Source: Acanthochromis polyacanthus (lineage: Eukaryota; Chordata; Actinopteri; Pomacentridae). From it: DNA of 64,000 bases. The notes below the pieces were generated by a model. That model did not search any database, had not been told where the DNA came from, and was given only the letters and a program-made list of their open reading frames with translations. The translations under genes were made by a program, and so were the position numbers. The DNA is taken from contig NC_067125.1 of the NCBI RefSeq assembly GCF_021347895.1, forward strand, positions 23,849,621 through 23,913,620. Direction: 5' to 3'. Of the stretch, positions 49,890-63,065 are shown piece after piece (within the stretch, counting starts at the first letter, position 1; every line of letters starts with the position of its first letter).

Positions 49890-50915
49890 CTCTAAAGGCT
49901 GTGTGAAGCTGAGAGTTTGAACTGATTTTCAGGCTGAAATCAGCTCCTGTAGGTATTGGGCGTGAAGGTGGGTGTGGCACACCAATGAGTCTGTGTGTGT
50001 GCGTGGGAGCATGCCTGCGCGTGTGTAAGGGCGGTTGCTATGGCCCCATAGCAACGGTGCCTGCCACAGACAGCAAAAAAGTGCTTCTCAGCAGCAGCGC
50101 GCAACGTCTCGTTCTGGCGCTAATTGTGGGCTAACCGTGAATGCTAGCTGAAAACCGAAATGACCGTGAGCGAGAGGAAGGCCGTGGCTTTCCATAAATG
50201 TAATTATTTTCAAATATTGTGAGAAATGACCGAGTTACAGCGATTTAAAAAACACTGTCCCTCCATGAGGCAGATGATTCAGTTTACATTGGTTCCTATG
50301 GAGAGAACGGTGCGACTTTGGTCTAAACTGCTGCCTGCCATTTCACTTCAGAAAGAGCTAGGTCTTCAAACTTGGATTCATTTGAATCCCAGGAAAATTG
50401 TCTACAATCTGACCAAATTTCATTCCCCTAACATTTATCGTTTGGTCGTGAGGGCGATGCGATCTTGAAATTTTCAGGCGGATTTTTCTCCTCTCCTCCA
50501 CTCTACCAACTGACATGCCGCACTCTAACCAGAGCAGATTTTGAGAATTTTCACTTTTTTGAGGACTCACTGATGAAAAAATAAATCTCAGCCTGACATA
50601 AAATACATTCCTGCGGAGACAAGAAAAATCACTGCGTTTTGATGGTTAAATGAAGTTTCTAGGTGAACGTATGGCGAAGCAGTGGCGTTTGGAAAAAAGT
50701 GGATTTTTTCAGCCGATTTTTTTCCGTCCCCATTCATTTCCTATGGGACTTTTTTCGCAGTTTTTTGCGAATAATTCTGCGAAAAATGACGAATTCTTAG
50801 AAAAGTCATAGCACACTATTCCCGATGAAGCCGCACGTTTTGATATATAATTTGCTTTGGTTTTCTCAAAGCCCTAGGACGAGAAGCGAATCGAAAAACG
50901 GCGGAAACGTGAAAA

Positions 50916-50983
50916 ATAAAATGAATAAACGCAGCAGGAGAACAATAGTGGCTCGGGCTGCATACTGCAGCCCGAGCCCCTAA
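50916..50983. repeat. hairpin module after unit 2
   Basis: Contains GGCTCGGGCTGCA-TAC-TGCAGCCCGAGCC, a perfect 13-bp stem with a 3-base loop, then CCTAA, directly before the next CTAG. This hairpin differs in sequence from the modules after units 4, 7 and 8. Confidence 0.8.
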
Positions 50984-51315
50984 CTAGACAATTCCCGCTC
51001 GCGGAAATCGTGGGAGGGGCTCGGGATGTGTGCATGTCCGGAGAGGCGTATTTATTCTAACGGCTGTGTGAAGCTGAGAGGTTTTGGTGATATTTTCTGG
51101 TCCGTCACAGACTTTTATTTTAAAATTGTGCTGTGCTTTTATTTTCAAAGGCAGAGACATGAAGATCTCACCTGGTCAAAATTTGGATTGGAGATACTCT
51201 AAAGGCTGTGTGAAGCTGAGAGGTTGAACTGGCAAATTGTGCTGTGCTTTTAATTTGAAAGGCAGAGACAGGAAGATCTCACCTGGTCAAAATTTGGATT
51301 GGAGTTACTGTAAAG

Positions 51316-51485
51316 CTGGGGTGTCAAACTCAGTTCCTGGAGGACCACAATCCTCTGTGTTCTAGATGTTTCCTTCTTACAACACACCTGATTCAAATGA
51401 TTAGCTATCATTAAGCTCAGCAGAAGCCTGATAACGAGCCTGATCATTTGTATCAGGTGTGTTGGAACTGAGTTTGACACCCCTG
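51316..51485. repeat. hAT-type MITE in array, copy d
   Basis: Left end CTGGGGTGTC (one change). Flanks CTGTAAAG and TTCTAAAG. Confidence 0.85.
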
Positions 51486-51776
51486 TTCTAAAGGCTGTGT
51501 GAAGCTGAGATGTTGAACTGGCATTTCCAGTCTGTCGCAGGCTTTTATTTAGAAATTGTGCTGTGCTTGTATTTTGAAAGGCAGAGACAGGAAGATCTCA
51601 CCTGGTCAAAATTTGGATTGGAGTTATTGTAAAGGCTGTGTGAAGCTGAGAGGTTTAACTGGTGTTTTCAGGCCCATAGCTGGCTTTTATTTTGAAATTG
51701 TGCTGTGCTTTTATTTTGAAAGGTAAAGAAAGGAAGATCTCACCTGGTCAACATTTGGATTGGAGTTACTCTAAAG

Positions 51777-51947
51777 CAGGGGTGTCAAACTCAGTTCCTG
51801 GAGGTCAACTATCCTCTATGTTCTAGATCTTTCCCTCTTCCAACACACCTGTTTCAAATAATCAGCTCATCATCAAGCTCAGCAGAAGCCTGATAACGAG
51901 CCTGATCATTTGAATCAGGTGTGTTGGAACTGAGTTTGACACCCCTG
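51777..51947. repeat. hAT-type MITE in array, copy e
   Basis: 171 bp with perfect CTCTAAAG target duplication. Confidence 0.9.
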
Positions 51948-53745
51948 CTCTAAAGGCTGTGTGAAGCTGAGAGGTTGAACTGATTTTCAGGCTGAAATGC
52001 AGCTCCTGTGGAGGTATTGGGTGTGAAGGTGGGTGTGGCACACCAATGAGTCTGTGTGTGTGCGTGGGAGCATGCCTGCGCGTGTGTAAGGGCGGTTGCT
52101 ATGGGCCCCATAGCAACGGTGCCTGCCACAGACAGCAGAAAAGTGCTTCTCAGCAGCAGCGCGCAACGTCTCGTTCTGGCGCTAATTGTGGGCTAACCGT
52201 AATGCTAGCTGAAAACCGAAATGACCGTGAGCGAGAGGAACTGTGGCTTTCCATAAATGTAATTATTTTCCAAATATTGTGAGAAATGACCGAGTTACAG
52301 CGATTTAAAAAACACTGTCCCTCCATGAGGCAGATGATCAGTTTACATTGGTTCTTATGGAGAGAACGGTGCGACTTTGTCTAAACTGCTGCCTGCCATT
52401 TCCTTCAGAAAGAGCTGGTCTTCAAACTTGGATTCATTTGAATCCCAGGAAAATTGTTTACAATCTGACCAAATTTCATTCCCCTAACATTTATCGTTTG
52501 GTCGTGAGGGCGATGCGATCGGAAATTTTCAGGCGGATTTTTCTCCTCTCCTCCACTCTACCAACTGACATGCCGCACTCTAACCAGAGCAGATTTTGAG
52601 AATTTTCACTTTTTTGAGGACTCACTGATCAAAAACTGTAAATCTCAGCCTGACATAAAATACATTCCTGCGGAGACAAGAAAAATCACTGCGTTTTGAT
52701 GGTTAAATGAAGTTTCTAGGTGAACGTATGGCGAAGGAGTGGCGTTTGGAAAAAAGTGGATTTTTTGAGCCGAATTTTTTCACTCCCCATTCATTTTCAA
52801 TGGGACTTTTTTCGCAGTTTTTTGCGAATAATTCTGCGAATAAATGACGAATTTCTTAGAAAAGTCATAGCACACTATTCCCGATGAAGCCGCACGTTTT
52901 GATATATAATTATTTTGGTTTTCTCAAAGCCCTAGGACAAGAAGCGAATCGAAAAACGGCGGAAACGTGAAGAAAATAACTAGACAATTCCCGCTCGCGG
53001 AAATCGTGGGAGGGGCTCGGGATGGGTGCATGTCTCGAGCAGCGCAGGAGAGGCAAGACGATCTCACCTGGTCAAAATTTGGATTGAAGTTACTGTAAAG
53101 GCTGTGTGAAGCTGAGAGGTGAAACTGGCAAATTGTGCTGTGCTTTTATTTTGAGAGGAAGAGACAGGAAGACCAGACCTGGTCAAAATTTGGATTGGAG
53201 TTACTCTAAAGGCTGTGTGAAGCTGAGAGGTTTAACTGGTGTTCCAGTCTGTCGCAGGCTTTTATTTTGAAATTGTGCTGTGCTTTTATTTTGAAAGGCA
53301 GAGACAAGAAGATCTCACCTGGTCAAAATTTGGATTGGAGTTACTCAAAAGGCTGTGTGAAGCTGAGAGGTTTAACTGGCAAATTGTGCTGTAAAGTAAT
53401 TTTGAAAGGCAGAGACCTGAAGATCTCACCTGGTCAAAATTTGGATTGGAGTTACTCTAAAGGCTGTGTGAAGCTGAGAGGTTTAACTGGCATTTTTTGG
53501 TCTGTTGCAGGCTTTTATTTTGAAATTGTGCTGTGCTTTTATTTTGAAAGGAAGAGACAGGAAGATCTCACCTGGTCAACATTTGGATTGGAGTTACTGT
53601 AAAGGCTCTGTGAAGCTGAGAAGTTTAACTGGCGTTTCCAGTCCGTTGCAGGCTTTTATTTTGAAATTGTGCTGTGCTTTTATTTTGAAAGGCAGAGACA
53701 GGAAGATCTCACCTGGTCAAAATTTGGATTGGAGTTACTCTAAAG

Positions 53746-53916
53746 CAGGGGTGTCAAACTCAGTTCCTGGAGGTCCACTATCCTCTATGTTTTAGATGTT
53801 TCCCTCTTCCAACACACCTGATTCAAATAATCACCTCATCATCAAGCGCAGCAGAAGCCTGATAACGAGCCTGATCATTTGAATCAGGTGTGTTGGAACT
53901 GAGTTTGACACCCCTG
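53746..53916. repeat. hAT-type MITE in array, copy f
   Basis: 171 bp with perfect CTCTAAAG target duplication. Confidence 0.9.
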
Positions 53917-54949
53917 CTCTAAAGGCTGTGTGAAGCTGAGAGGTTTAACTGATTTTCAGGCAGAAATGCAGCTCCTGTGGAGGTATTGGGTGTGAAGGTG
54001 GGTGTGGCACTCCAATAAGTCTGTGTGTGTGCGTGCGACCATGCCTGCGCGTGTGTAAGGGCGGTTGCTATGGGCCCCCATAGCAACGGTGCCTGCCACA
54101 GACAGCAGAAAAGTGCTTCTCAGCAGCAGCGCGCAACGTCTCGTTCTGGCGCTAACTGTGGGCTAACCGTGAGTGCTAGCTGAAAAGTAAAATGACCGTG
54201 AGCGAGAGGAAGGCTGTGGCTAACCAGAAATGTAATTATTTTCCAAATATTGTGAGAAATGACCGAGTTACAGCGATTTAAAAAACACTGTCCCTCCATG
54301 AGCCAGATGATTCAGTTTACATTGGTTCCTATGGAGAGAACGGTGCGACTTTGGTCTAAACTGCTGCCTGCCATTTCACTTCAGAAAGAGCTAGGTCTTC
54401 AAACTTGGATTCATTTGAACCCCAGGAAATTTGTCTACAATCTGACCAAATTTCATTCCCCTGACATTTATCGTTTGGTCGTGAGGGCGATGCGATCGGC
54501 AAATTTTCAGGCGGATTTTTCACCTCTCCTCCACTCTACCAACTGACATGCCGCACTCTAACCAGAGCAGATTTTGAGAATTTTCACTTTTTTGAGGACT
54601 CACTGATCAAAAACTGTAAATCTCAGCCTGACATAAACTACATTCCTGCGGAGACAAGAAAAATCACTGCGTTTTGATGGTTAAATGAAGTTTCTAGGTG
54701 AACGTATGGCGAAGGAGTGGCGTTTTGAAAATAGTGGATTTTTTGAGCCGATTTTTTTCGCTCCCCATTCATTTTCTATGGGACTTTTTTCGCAGTTTTT
54801 TGCGAATAATTCTGCGAAAAAATGACGAATGTCTTAGAAAAGTCATAGCACACTATTCCCGATGAAGCCGCACGTTTTGATATATAATTTGCTTTGATTT
54901 TCTCAAAGCCCTAGGAGGAGAAGCGAATCGAAAAACGGCGGAAACGTTA

Positions 54950-55185
54950 GGAATAAAGAGAATAAACGCCACAGGAGAACAATAGTGGCTCGTGGCTTCG
55001 CCACGAGCCACTCTCCTCCCATTGCTTTGCAATGGAGAGGAGAGTGGCTCGTGTCGAAGCCCGAGCCCCTAATAATAAACGCAGCAGGAGAACAATAGTG
55101 GCTCGTGGCTTCGCCACGAGCCACTCTCCTCCCATTGCTTTGCAATGGAGAGGAGAGTGGCTCGTGTCGAAGCCCGAGCCCCTAA
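54950..55185. repeat. two tandem hairpin modules after unit 4
   Basis: Each module has GTGGCTCGTGGC-TTC-GCCACGAGCCAC (12-bp perfect stem) followed by a second stem built on CCATTGC-TTT-GCAATGG, and ends CCCGAGCCCCTAA. The second module differs by AACGCAGCAGG instead of AACGCCACAGG. Confidence 0.85.
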
Positions 55186-56991
55186 CTAGACAATTCCCGC
55201 TCGCGGAAATCGTGGGAGGGGCTCGGGATGTGTGCATGTCCGGAGAGGCGTATTTCCGCGTTTTCCAGCCCATAACAGGCATTTATTTTGAAGTTGTTCC
55301 GTGCTTTTATTTTGAAAGCAAGAGACAGCAAGATCTCACCTGGTCAAAATTTGGATTGGAGTTACTGTAAAGGCTGTGTGAAGCTGAGAGGATTAACTGG
55401 CGTTTTCCAGTCCGTCCATCGCAGGCTTTTATTTTGAAATTGTGCTGTGCTTTTATTTTGAAAGGAAGAGATGGGAAGATCTCACCTGGTGAACATTTGG
55501 ATTTAAGTTACTGTAAAGGCTGTGTGAAGCTGAGAGGTTTAACAGGCATTTCCAGTACCTTGCAGGCTTTTATTTTGACATTGTGCTGTGCTTTTATTTT
55601 GAACGGCAGAGACAGGAAGATCAGACCTGGTTGAAATTTCGATTAGAGTAAAGGCTGTGTGAAGCTGAGAGGTTTAACTGGAGTTTTCAGTCCGTCGCAG
55701 GCTTTTATTTTGAAATTGTGCTGTGCTTTTATTTTGAAAGGCAAGACAGGAAGATCTCAGCTGGTAAAAATTTGGTTTGGAGTTACTAAAGCAGGGGTGT
55801 CAAACTCTTTTTCTGGAGGTCCTCTATCCTCTTAGTTCAAGATGTTTCCTGCTTACAAACACCTGATTCAAATGATACACTATCATTAAGCTCAGCAAAG
55901 CCTGATAACGAGCCTGATCATTTGAATCAGGTGTGTTGGAACTGAGTTTGACACCCCTGCTCTAAAGGCTGTGTGAAGCTGAGAGGTTTAACTGATTTTC
56001 AGGCTGAAATGCAGCTCCTGTGGAGGTATTGGGTGTGAAGGTGGGCGTGGCACTCCAATGAGTCTGTGTGTGTGCTTGCGACATGCCTGCGCGTGTGTAA
56101 GGGCGGTTGCTATGGGCCCCCATAGCAACGGTGCCTGCCACAGACAGCAGAAAAGTGCTTCTCAGCAGCAGCGCGCAACGTCTCGTTCTGGCGCTAATGT
56201 GGGCTAACCGTGAATGCCAGCTGAAAACCGAAATGACCGTGAGCGAGAGGAAGGCTGTGGCTATCCATACATATGATTATTTTCCAATATTGTGAGAAAT
56301 GACCGAGTTACAGCGATTTAAAAAACACTGTCCCTCCATGAGCCAGATGATTCAGTTTACATTGGTTCTAATGGGGAGAACGGTGCAACTTTGGTCTAAA
56401 CTGCTGCCTGCCATTTCCCTTCAGAAAGAGCAAGGTCTTCAAACTTGGATTCATTTGAATCCCAGGAAAATTGTCTACAATCTGACCAAATTTCATTCCC
56501 TTAACATTTATCGTTTGGTCGTGAGGGCGATGCGATCGTGAAATTTTCAGGCGGATTTTTCACCTCTCCTCCACTCTACCAACTGACATGCCGCACTCTA
56601 ACCAGAGCAGATTTTGAGAATTTTCACTTTTTTGAGGACTCACTGATGAAAAACTGTAAGTCTCAGCCTGACATAAATTACATTCCTGCGGAGATGAGAA
56701 AATCACTGCGTTTTGATGGTTAAATGAAGTTTCTGGTGAACGTATGGCGAAGCAGTGGCGTTTGGAAAACAGTGGATTTTTTGAGCCGATTTTTTTCACT
56801 CCCCATTCATTTTCAATGGGACTTTTTGCGCAGTTTTTTGCGAATAATTCTGCGATAAAATGACGAATTTCTTAGAAAAGTCATAGCACACTATTCCCGA
56901 TGAAGCCGCACGTTTTGATATATAATTTGCTTTGGTTTTCTCAAAGCCCTAGGAGGAGAAGCGAATCGAAAAACGGCGGAAACGTGAGGAA
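55186..56991 (-). repeat. array unit 5 (leader type D, one MITE)
   Basis: 1806 bp. The leader GAGGCGTATTTCCGCGTTTT and the variant monomers that follow (GTTCCGTGCTTT) are shared with unit 7. Joins unit 6 as GTGAGGA|A|CTAG. Confidence 0.85.
55792..55959. repeat. hAT-type MITE in array, copy g
   Basis: 168 bp. Left flank TACTAAAG (deletion), right flank CTCTAAAG. Confidence 0.86.
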
Positions 56992-58709
56992 CTAGACAAT
57001 TCCCGCTGATGCGGAAATCGTGGGAGGGCTCGGGATGTGTGCATGTCTGGAGAAGCGCAGGACAGGCAAGAAGATCTCACCTGGTCAAAATTTGGATTGG
57101 AGTTACTGTCAAGGCTGTGTGAAACTGAGAAGTCTAACAGGCAAATTGAGCTGTGCTTTTATTTGAAACGCAAAGACAGGAAGATCTCACCTGGTCAAAA
57201 TTTGGATTGGAGTTACTGTCAAGGCTGTGTGAAACTGAGAAGTTTAACTGGCAAATTGTGCTGTGCTTTTATTTTGAAAGACAGAGACAGGAAGATCTCA
57301 CCTGGTCAAAATTTGGATTGGAGTTATTGTAAAGACTGTGTGAAGCTGAGAGGTTGAACTGGTGTTTTCAGGCCCATCACAGGCTTTTATTTTAAAATTG
57401 TGCTGTGCTTTTATTTTGAAAGGGAAAGACAGGAAGATCTCACCTGGTCAAACTTTGGATTGGAGTTACTCTAAAGCAGGGGTGTCAAACTCAGTTCCTG
57501 GAGGTCCACTATCCTCTATGTTTTAGATGTTTCCCTCTTCCAACACACCTGATTCAAATAATCAGCTCATCATCAAGCTCAGCAGAAGCCTGATAACGAG
57601 CCTGATCATTTGAATCAGGTGTGTTGGAACTGAGTTTGACACCCCTGCTATAAAGGCTGTGTGAAGCTGAGAGGTTGAACTGATTTTCAGGTTGAAATTC
57701 AGCTTCTGTGTAGGTATTGGGCGTGAAGGTGGGTGTGGCACACCAATGAGTCTGTGTGTGTGCGTGCGACCATGCCTGCGCGTGTGTAAGGGCGGTTGCT
57801 ATGGGCCCCCATAGCAACGGTGCCTGCCACAGACAGCAAAAAAGTGTTTCTCAGCAGCAGCGCGCAACATCTCGTTCTGGCGCTAATTGTGGGTGAACCG
57901 TTAATGGTAGCTGAAAACTAAAATGACCGTGAGCGAGAGGAAGGCTGTGGCTTTCCATAAATGTAATTATTTTCCAAATATTCTGAGAAATGACCGAGTT
58001 ACAGCGATTTAAAAAACACTGTTCCTTAATGAGGCAGATGATTCAGTTTACATTGGTTCTTATGGAGAGAACGGTGCGACTTTGGTCTAGACTGCTGCCT
58101 GCCATTTCACTTCAGAAGAGCTAGATGTTCAAACTTGGATTCATTTGAATCCCAGGAAAATTGTTTACAATCTTACCAAATTTCATTCTTCTAACTCTTA
58201 TCATTTGGTCGTGAGGGCGATGCGATCGTGAAATTTTCAGATGAATTTTTCACCTCTCCTCCACTCTACCAACTGACATGCCGCACTCTAACCAGAGCAG
58301 ATTTTGAGAATTTTCACTTTTTTGAGGACTCACTGATCAAAACTGTAAATGTCAGCCTGACATAAATACATTCCTGCGAAGACGAGAAAAATCACTGCGT
58401 TTTGATGGTTAAATGAAGTTTGTAGGTGAACGTATGGCGAAGCAGTGGCGTTTGGAAACAGTGGATTTTTTAAGCCGATTTTTTTCCGTCCCCATTCATT
58501 TCCTATGGGACTTTTTTGGCAGTTTTTTGCGAATAATTCTGCGAAAAAATGACGAATTTCTTAGAAAAGTCATAGCACACTATTCCCGATGAAGCCGCAC
58601 GTTTTGATATATAATTTGCTTTGGTTTTCTCAAAGCCCTAGGACGAGTTAGCGACCGAAATTCGGTGGAAACGTGAAGAAAAAATGATATTGGGGTAGTA
58701 ATGGAAATA
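56992..58709 (-). repeat. array unit 6 (leader type B, one MITE, unique spacer)
   Basis: 1718 bp, the shortest complete unit. Its hairpin has an insertion (CCCGCTGATGCGG). The last 30 or so bases (about 58680-58709, containing ATTGGGGTAGTAATGGAAAT) are not found in any other unit. Confidence 0.85.
57477..57647. repeat. hAT-type MITE in array, copy h
   Basis: 171 bp. Flanks CTCTAAAG and CTATAAAG. Confidence 0.88.
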
Positions 58710-59322
58710 CTAGACAATTCCCGCTCGCGGAAATCGTGGGAGGGCTCGGGATGTGTGCATGTCCGGAGAGGCGTATTTCCGCGTTTTCCGCCCATAACAG
58801 GCATTTATTTTGAAGTTGTTCCGTGCTTTTATTTTGAAAGCAAGAGACAGCAAGATCTCACCTGGTCAAAATTTGGATTGGAGTTACTGTAAAGGCTGTG
58901 TGAAGCTGAGAGGATTAACTGGCGTTTTCCAGTCCGTCCATCGCAGGCTTTTATTTTGAAATTGTGCTGTGCTTTTATTTTGAAAGGAAGAGATGGGAAG
59001 ATCTCACCTGGTGAACATTTGGATTTAAGTTACTGTAAAGGCTGTGTGAAGCTGAGAGGTTTAACAGGCATTTCCAGTACCTTGCAGGCTTTTATTTTGA
59101 CATTGTGCTGTGCTTTTATTTTGAACGGCAGAGACAGGAAGATGTCACCTGGTCAAAATTTAGATTGGAGTTACTCAAAAGGCTGTGTGAAGCTGAGAGG
59201 TTTAACTGGCGCTTTCAGTCCGTCGAAGGCTTTTATTTTGAAATTGTGCTGTGCTTTTATTTTGAAAGGCAAAGACAGGAAGATCTCACCTGGTCAACAT
59301 TTGGATTGGAGTTACTCTAAAG

Positions 59323-59493
59323 CAGGTGTGTCAAAGTCAGTTCCTGGAGGTCCACTATCCTCTATGTTCTAGATGTTTCCTTCTTACAACACACCTGATT
59401 CAAATAAGCAGCTCATCATCAAGCTCAGCAGAAGCCTGATAACGAGCCTGATCATTTGAATCAGGTGTGTTGGAACTGAGTTTGACACCCCTG
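59323..59493. repeat. hAT-type MITE in array, copy i
   Basis: 171 bp. Perfect CTCTAAAG flanks; left end CAGGTGTGTCAAAGTCAG. Confidence 0.88.
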
Positions 59494-59643
59494 CTCTAAA
59501 GGCTGTGTGAAGCTGAGAGGTTTAACTGGTGTTTTCAGGCCCATCGCAGGCTTTTATTTTGAAATTGTGCTGTGCTTTTATTTTGAAAGGGAAAGACAGG
59601 AAGATCTCACCTGGTCAACATTTGGATTGGAGTTACTCTAAAG

Positions 59644-59813
59644 CAGGGGTGTCAAACTCAGTTTCTGGAGGACCACTATCCTCTATGTTTTAGATGTTTC
59701 CTTCTTACAACACACCTGATTCAAATGATACACTATCATTAAGCTCAGCAGAAGCCTGATAACGAGCCTGATCATTTGAATCAGGTGTGTTGGAAGTGAG
59801 TTTGACACCCCTG
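59644..59813. repeat. hAT-type MITE in array, copy j
   Basis: 170 bp. Flanks CTCTAAAG and CTGTAAAG. Confidence 0.88.
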
Positions 59814-60850
59814 CTGTAAAGGCTGTGTGAAGCTGAGAGGTTGAACTGATTTTCAGGCTGAAATGCAGCTCCTGTGGAGGTATTGGGTGTGAAGGTGGGT
59901 GTGGCACACCAATGAGTCTGTGTGTGTGCGTGCGACCATGCCTGCGCGTGTGTAAGAGCGGTTGCTATGGGCCCCCATAGCAACGGTGCCTGCCACAGAC
60001 AGCAAAAAAGTGCTTCTCAGCAGCAGCGCGCAACATCTCGTTCTGGCGCTAATTGTGGGCGAACCGTTAATGGTAGCTGAAAACTAAAATGACCGTGAGC
60101 GAGAGGAAGGCTGTGGCTTTCCATAAATGTAATTATTTTCCAAATCTTGTGAGAAATGACCGAGTTACAGCGATTTAAAAAACACTGTCCCTCCATGAGG
60201 CAGATGATTCAGTTTACATTGGTTCTTATGGAGAGAACGGTGCGACTTTGGTCTAAACTGCTGCCTGCCATTTCACGTCAGAAAGAGCTAGGTCTTCAAA
60301 CTTGGATTCATTTGAATCCCAGGAAAATTGTTTACAATCTGACCAAATTTCATTCCCCTAACATTTATAGTTTGGTCGTGAGGGCGATGCGATCGTGAAA
60401 TTTTCAGGCGAATTTTTCACCTCTCCTCCACTCTACCAACTGACATGCCGCACTCTAAACAGAGCAGATTTTGAAAATTTTCACTTTTTTGAGGACTCAC
60501 TGATCAAAAACTGTAAATCTCAGCCTGACAGAAAATACATTCCTGCGGAGACAAGAAAAATTACTGCGTTTTGATGGTTAAATGAAGTTTCTAGGTGAAC
60601 GTATGGCGAAGCAGTGGCGTTTGGAAAAAAGGGGATTTTTTGAGCCGATTTTTTTCGGTCCCCATTCATTTCCTATGGGACTTTTTTGGCAGTTTTTTGC
60701 GAATAATTCTGCGAAAAAATGACGAATGTCTTAGAAAAGTCATAGCCCGGGATTCCCGATGAAGCCGCACGTTTTGATATATAATTTGTTTTGATTTTCT
60801 CAAAGCCCTAGGACGAGTTAGCGACCGAAAAACGGCGGAAACGTGAAGAA

Positions 60851-60970
60851 AATATAATAATAAACGCAGCAGGAGAACAATAGTGGCTCGTGGCTTCGCC
60901 ACGAGCCACTCTCCTCCCATTGCTTTGCAATGGAGAGGAGAGTGGCTCGTGCCGAAGCCCGAGCCCCTAA
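60851..60970. repeat. hairpin module after unit 7
   Basis: Same double-stem module as after unit 4, single copy, ending CCCCTAA before CTAG. Confidence 0.85.
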
Positions 60971-61545
60971 CTAGACAATTCCCGCTCGCGGAAATCGTGG
61001 GAGGGGCTCGGGATGTGTGCATGTCCGGAGCTGGGCAGGAGAGGGGTATTTTTTGGTCCGTCACAGGCTTTTATTTTGAAATTCTTCTGTGCTTTTATTT
61101 TGAAAGGAAGAGACAGGAAGATCTCACCTGGTCAAAATTTGGATTGGAGTTACTGTAAAGGCTGTGTGAAGCAAAGAGGGTTTACTGGCAAATTGTGCTG
61201 TGCTTTTATTTTGAAAGGCAGACAGGAAGATCTCACCCAGTCAAAAGATTGGAGTTACTCAAAAGGTGTGTGAAGCTGAGAGGTTAACTGGCGTTTCCAG
61301 TCCGTCAAAGGCTTTTATTTTGAAATTATGCTGTGCTTTCATTTTGAAAGGCAAAGACAGGAAGATCTCACCTGGTCAAAATTTGGACTGGAGTTATTGT
61401 AAAGGCTGTGTGAAGCTGAGAGGTTTAACTGGTGTTTTCAGGCCAATCGCAGGCTTTTATTTTGAAATTTACTGTGCTTTTATTTTGAAAGGCAGAGACA
61501 GGAAGATCTCATCTGGTCAACATTTGCATTGGAGTTACTGTAAAG

Positions 61546-61716
61546 CAGGGGTCTCAAACTCAGTTCCTGGAGAACCACTATCCTCTGTGTTCCAGATGTT
61601 TCCTTCTTACAACACACCTGATTGAAGTGATTTGCTCATCATTAAGCTCAGCAGAAGCCTGATAACGAGCCTGATCATTTGAATCAGGTGTGTTGGAACT
61701 GAGTTTGACACCCCTG
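61546..61716. repeat. hAT-type MITE in array, copy k
   Basis: 171 bp. Flanks CTGTAAAG and CTCGAAAG; left end CAGGGGTCTCAAAC. Confidence 0.86.
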
Positions 61717-61866
61717 CTCGAAAGGCTGTGTGAAGCTGAGAGGTTAAACTGGCGTTTTCGGTTTCATCGCAGGCTTTTATTTTGAAATTGTGCTGTGCTT
61801 TTATTTTGAAAGGCCGAGACAGAAAGATCTGACCTGGTCAAAATTTGGATTGGAGTTACTGTAAAG

Positions 61867-62037
61867 CAGGGGTGTCAAACTCAGTTCCTGGAGGTCCACT
61901 ATCCTCTATGTTCTAGATGTTTCCTTCTTCCAACACACCTGTTTCAAATAATCAGCTCATCATCAAGCTCAGCAGAAGCCTGATAACGAGCCTGATCATT
62001 TGAATCAGGTGTGTTGGAACTGAGTTTGACACCCCTG
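61867..62037. repeat. hAT-type MITE in array, copy l
   Basis: 171 bp. Flanks CTGTAAAG and CTCGAAAG, the same pair as copy k, so k and l probably arose by duplication of a MITE-bearing monomer. Confidence 0.87.
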
Positions 62038-63065
62038 CTCGAAAGGCTGTGTGAAGCTGAGAGGTTGAACTGATTTTCAGGCTGAAATGCAGCTCCTGTG
62101 GAGGTATTGGGTGTGAAGGTGGGCGTGGCACACCAATGAGTCTGTGTGTGTGCGTCAGACCATGCCTGCGCGTGTGTAAGGGCGGTTGCTATGGGCCCCA
62201 TAGCAACGGTGCCTGCCACAGACAGCAGAAAAGTGCTTCTCAGCAGCAGCGCGCAACGTCTCGTTCAGGCGCTAATTGTGGCTAACCGTGAATGCTAGCT
62301 GAAAACCGAAAATGACCGTGAGCGAGAGGAAGGCTGTGGCCTTCCATAAAATGTAATTATTTTCCAATATTGTGAGAAATGACGAGTTACAGCGATTTAA
62401 AAAACACTGTCCTCCATGAGGCAGATGATCAGTTTACAATTGGTTCTTAATGGAGAGAACGGTGCAACTTTGCTCTAACTGCTGCCTGCCATTTCCCTTC
62501 AGAAAGAGCGAGGTCTTCAACTTGGATTCATTGAATCCCAGGAATTTGTCTACAATCTGACCAAATTTCATTCCCCTAACATTTATCGTTTGGTCGTGAG
62601 AGCGATACGATCGGGAAATTTTCAGGCGAAGTTTTCACCTCTCCTCCACTCTACCAACTGACATCCGCACTCTAACCAGAGCAGATTTTGAGAATTTTCA
62701 CTTTTTTGAGGACTCACTGATCAAAAACTATAAATCTGAGCTGACATAAAACATACATTCCTGCGGAAGACAAGAAAAATCACTGCGTTTTGATGGTTAA
62801 ATGAAGTTTCTCGGTGAACGTATGGCGAAGCAGTGGCGTTTGGAAAAAGTGGATTTTTTGAGCCGATTTTTTTCGGTCCCCATTCATTTTCTATGGGACT
62901 TTTTTCGCAGTTTTTTGCGAATAATTCTGCGATAAAAATGACGAATTTCTTAGAAAAGTCATAGCACACTATTCCCGATGAAGCCGCACGTTTTGATATA
63001 TAATTTATTTTGGTTTCTCAAAGCCCTAGGACAAGAAGCGATCGAAAACGGCGGAAACGTGAAGA

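Larger units (their letters stand above)
49217..50983 (-). repeat. array unit 2 (leader type B, one MITE, short hairpin)
   Basis: 1767 bp. The leader GAGGCAAGAAGATCTCACC is shared with units 4 and 6. Ends with a distinctive hairpin module at 50916-50983. Confidence 0.85.
50984..52979 (-). repeat. array unit 3 (leader type C, two MITEs)
   Basis: 1996 bp. The leader GAGGCGTATTTATTCTAACG is shared with unit 9. No hairpin module; joins unit 4 as GTGAAGAAAATAA|CTAG. Confidence 0.85.
52980..55185 (-). repeat. array unit 4 (leader type B, one MITE, double hairpin module)
   Basis: 2206 bp. Contains the longest run of monomers (about six before the MITE) and ends with two tandem hairpin modules (54950-55185). 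Confidence 0.85.
58710..60970 (-). repeat. array unit 7 (leader type D, two MITEs, hairpin module)
   Basis: 2261 bp. The first 370 bp or so match unit 5 closely, including private variants. Ends with the hairpin module at 60851-60970. Confidence 0.85.

Noticed and set aside
54903..55370. Open frames in the hairpin modules
   Set aside because: The palindromic sequence yields mirror-image frames on both strands; no protein similarity is expected.
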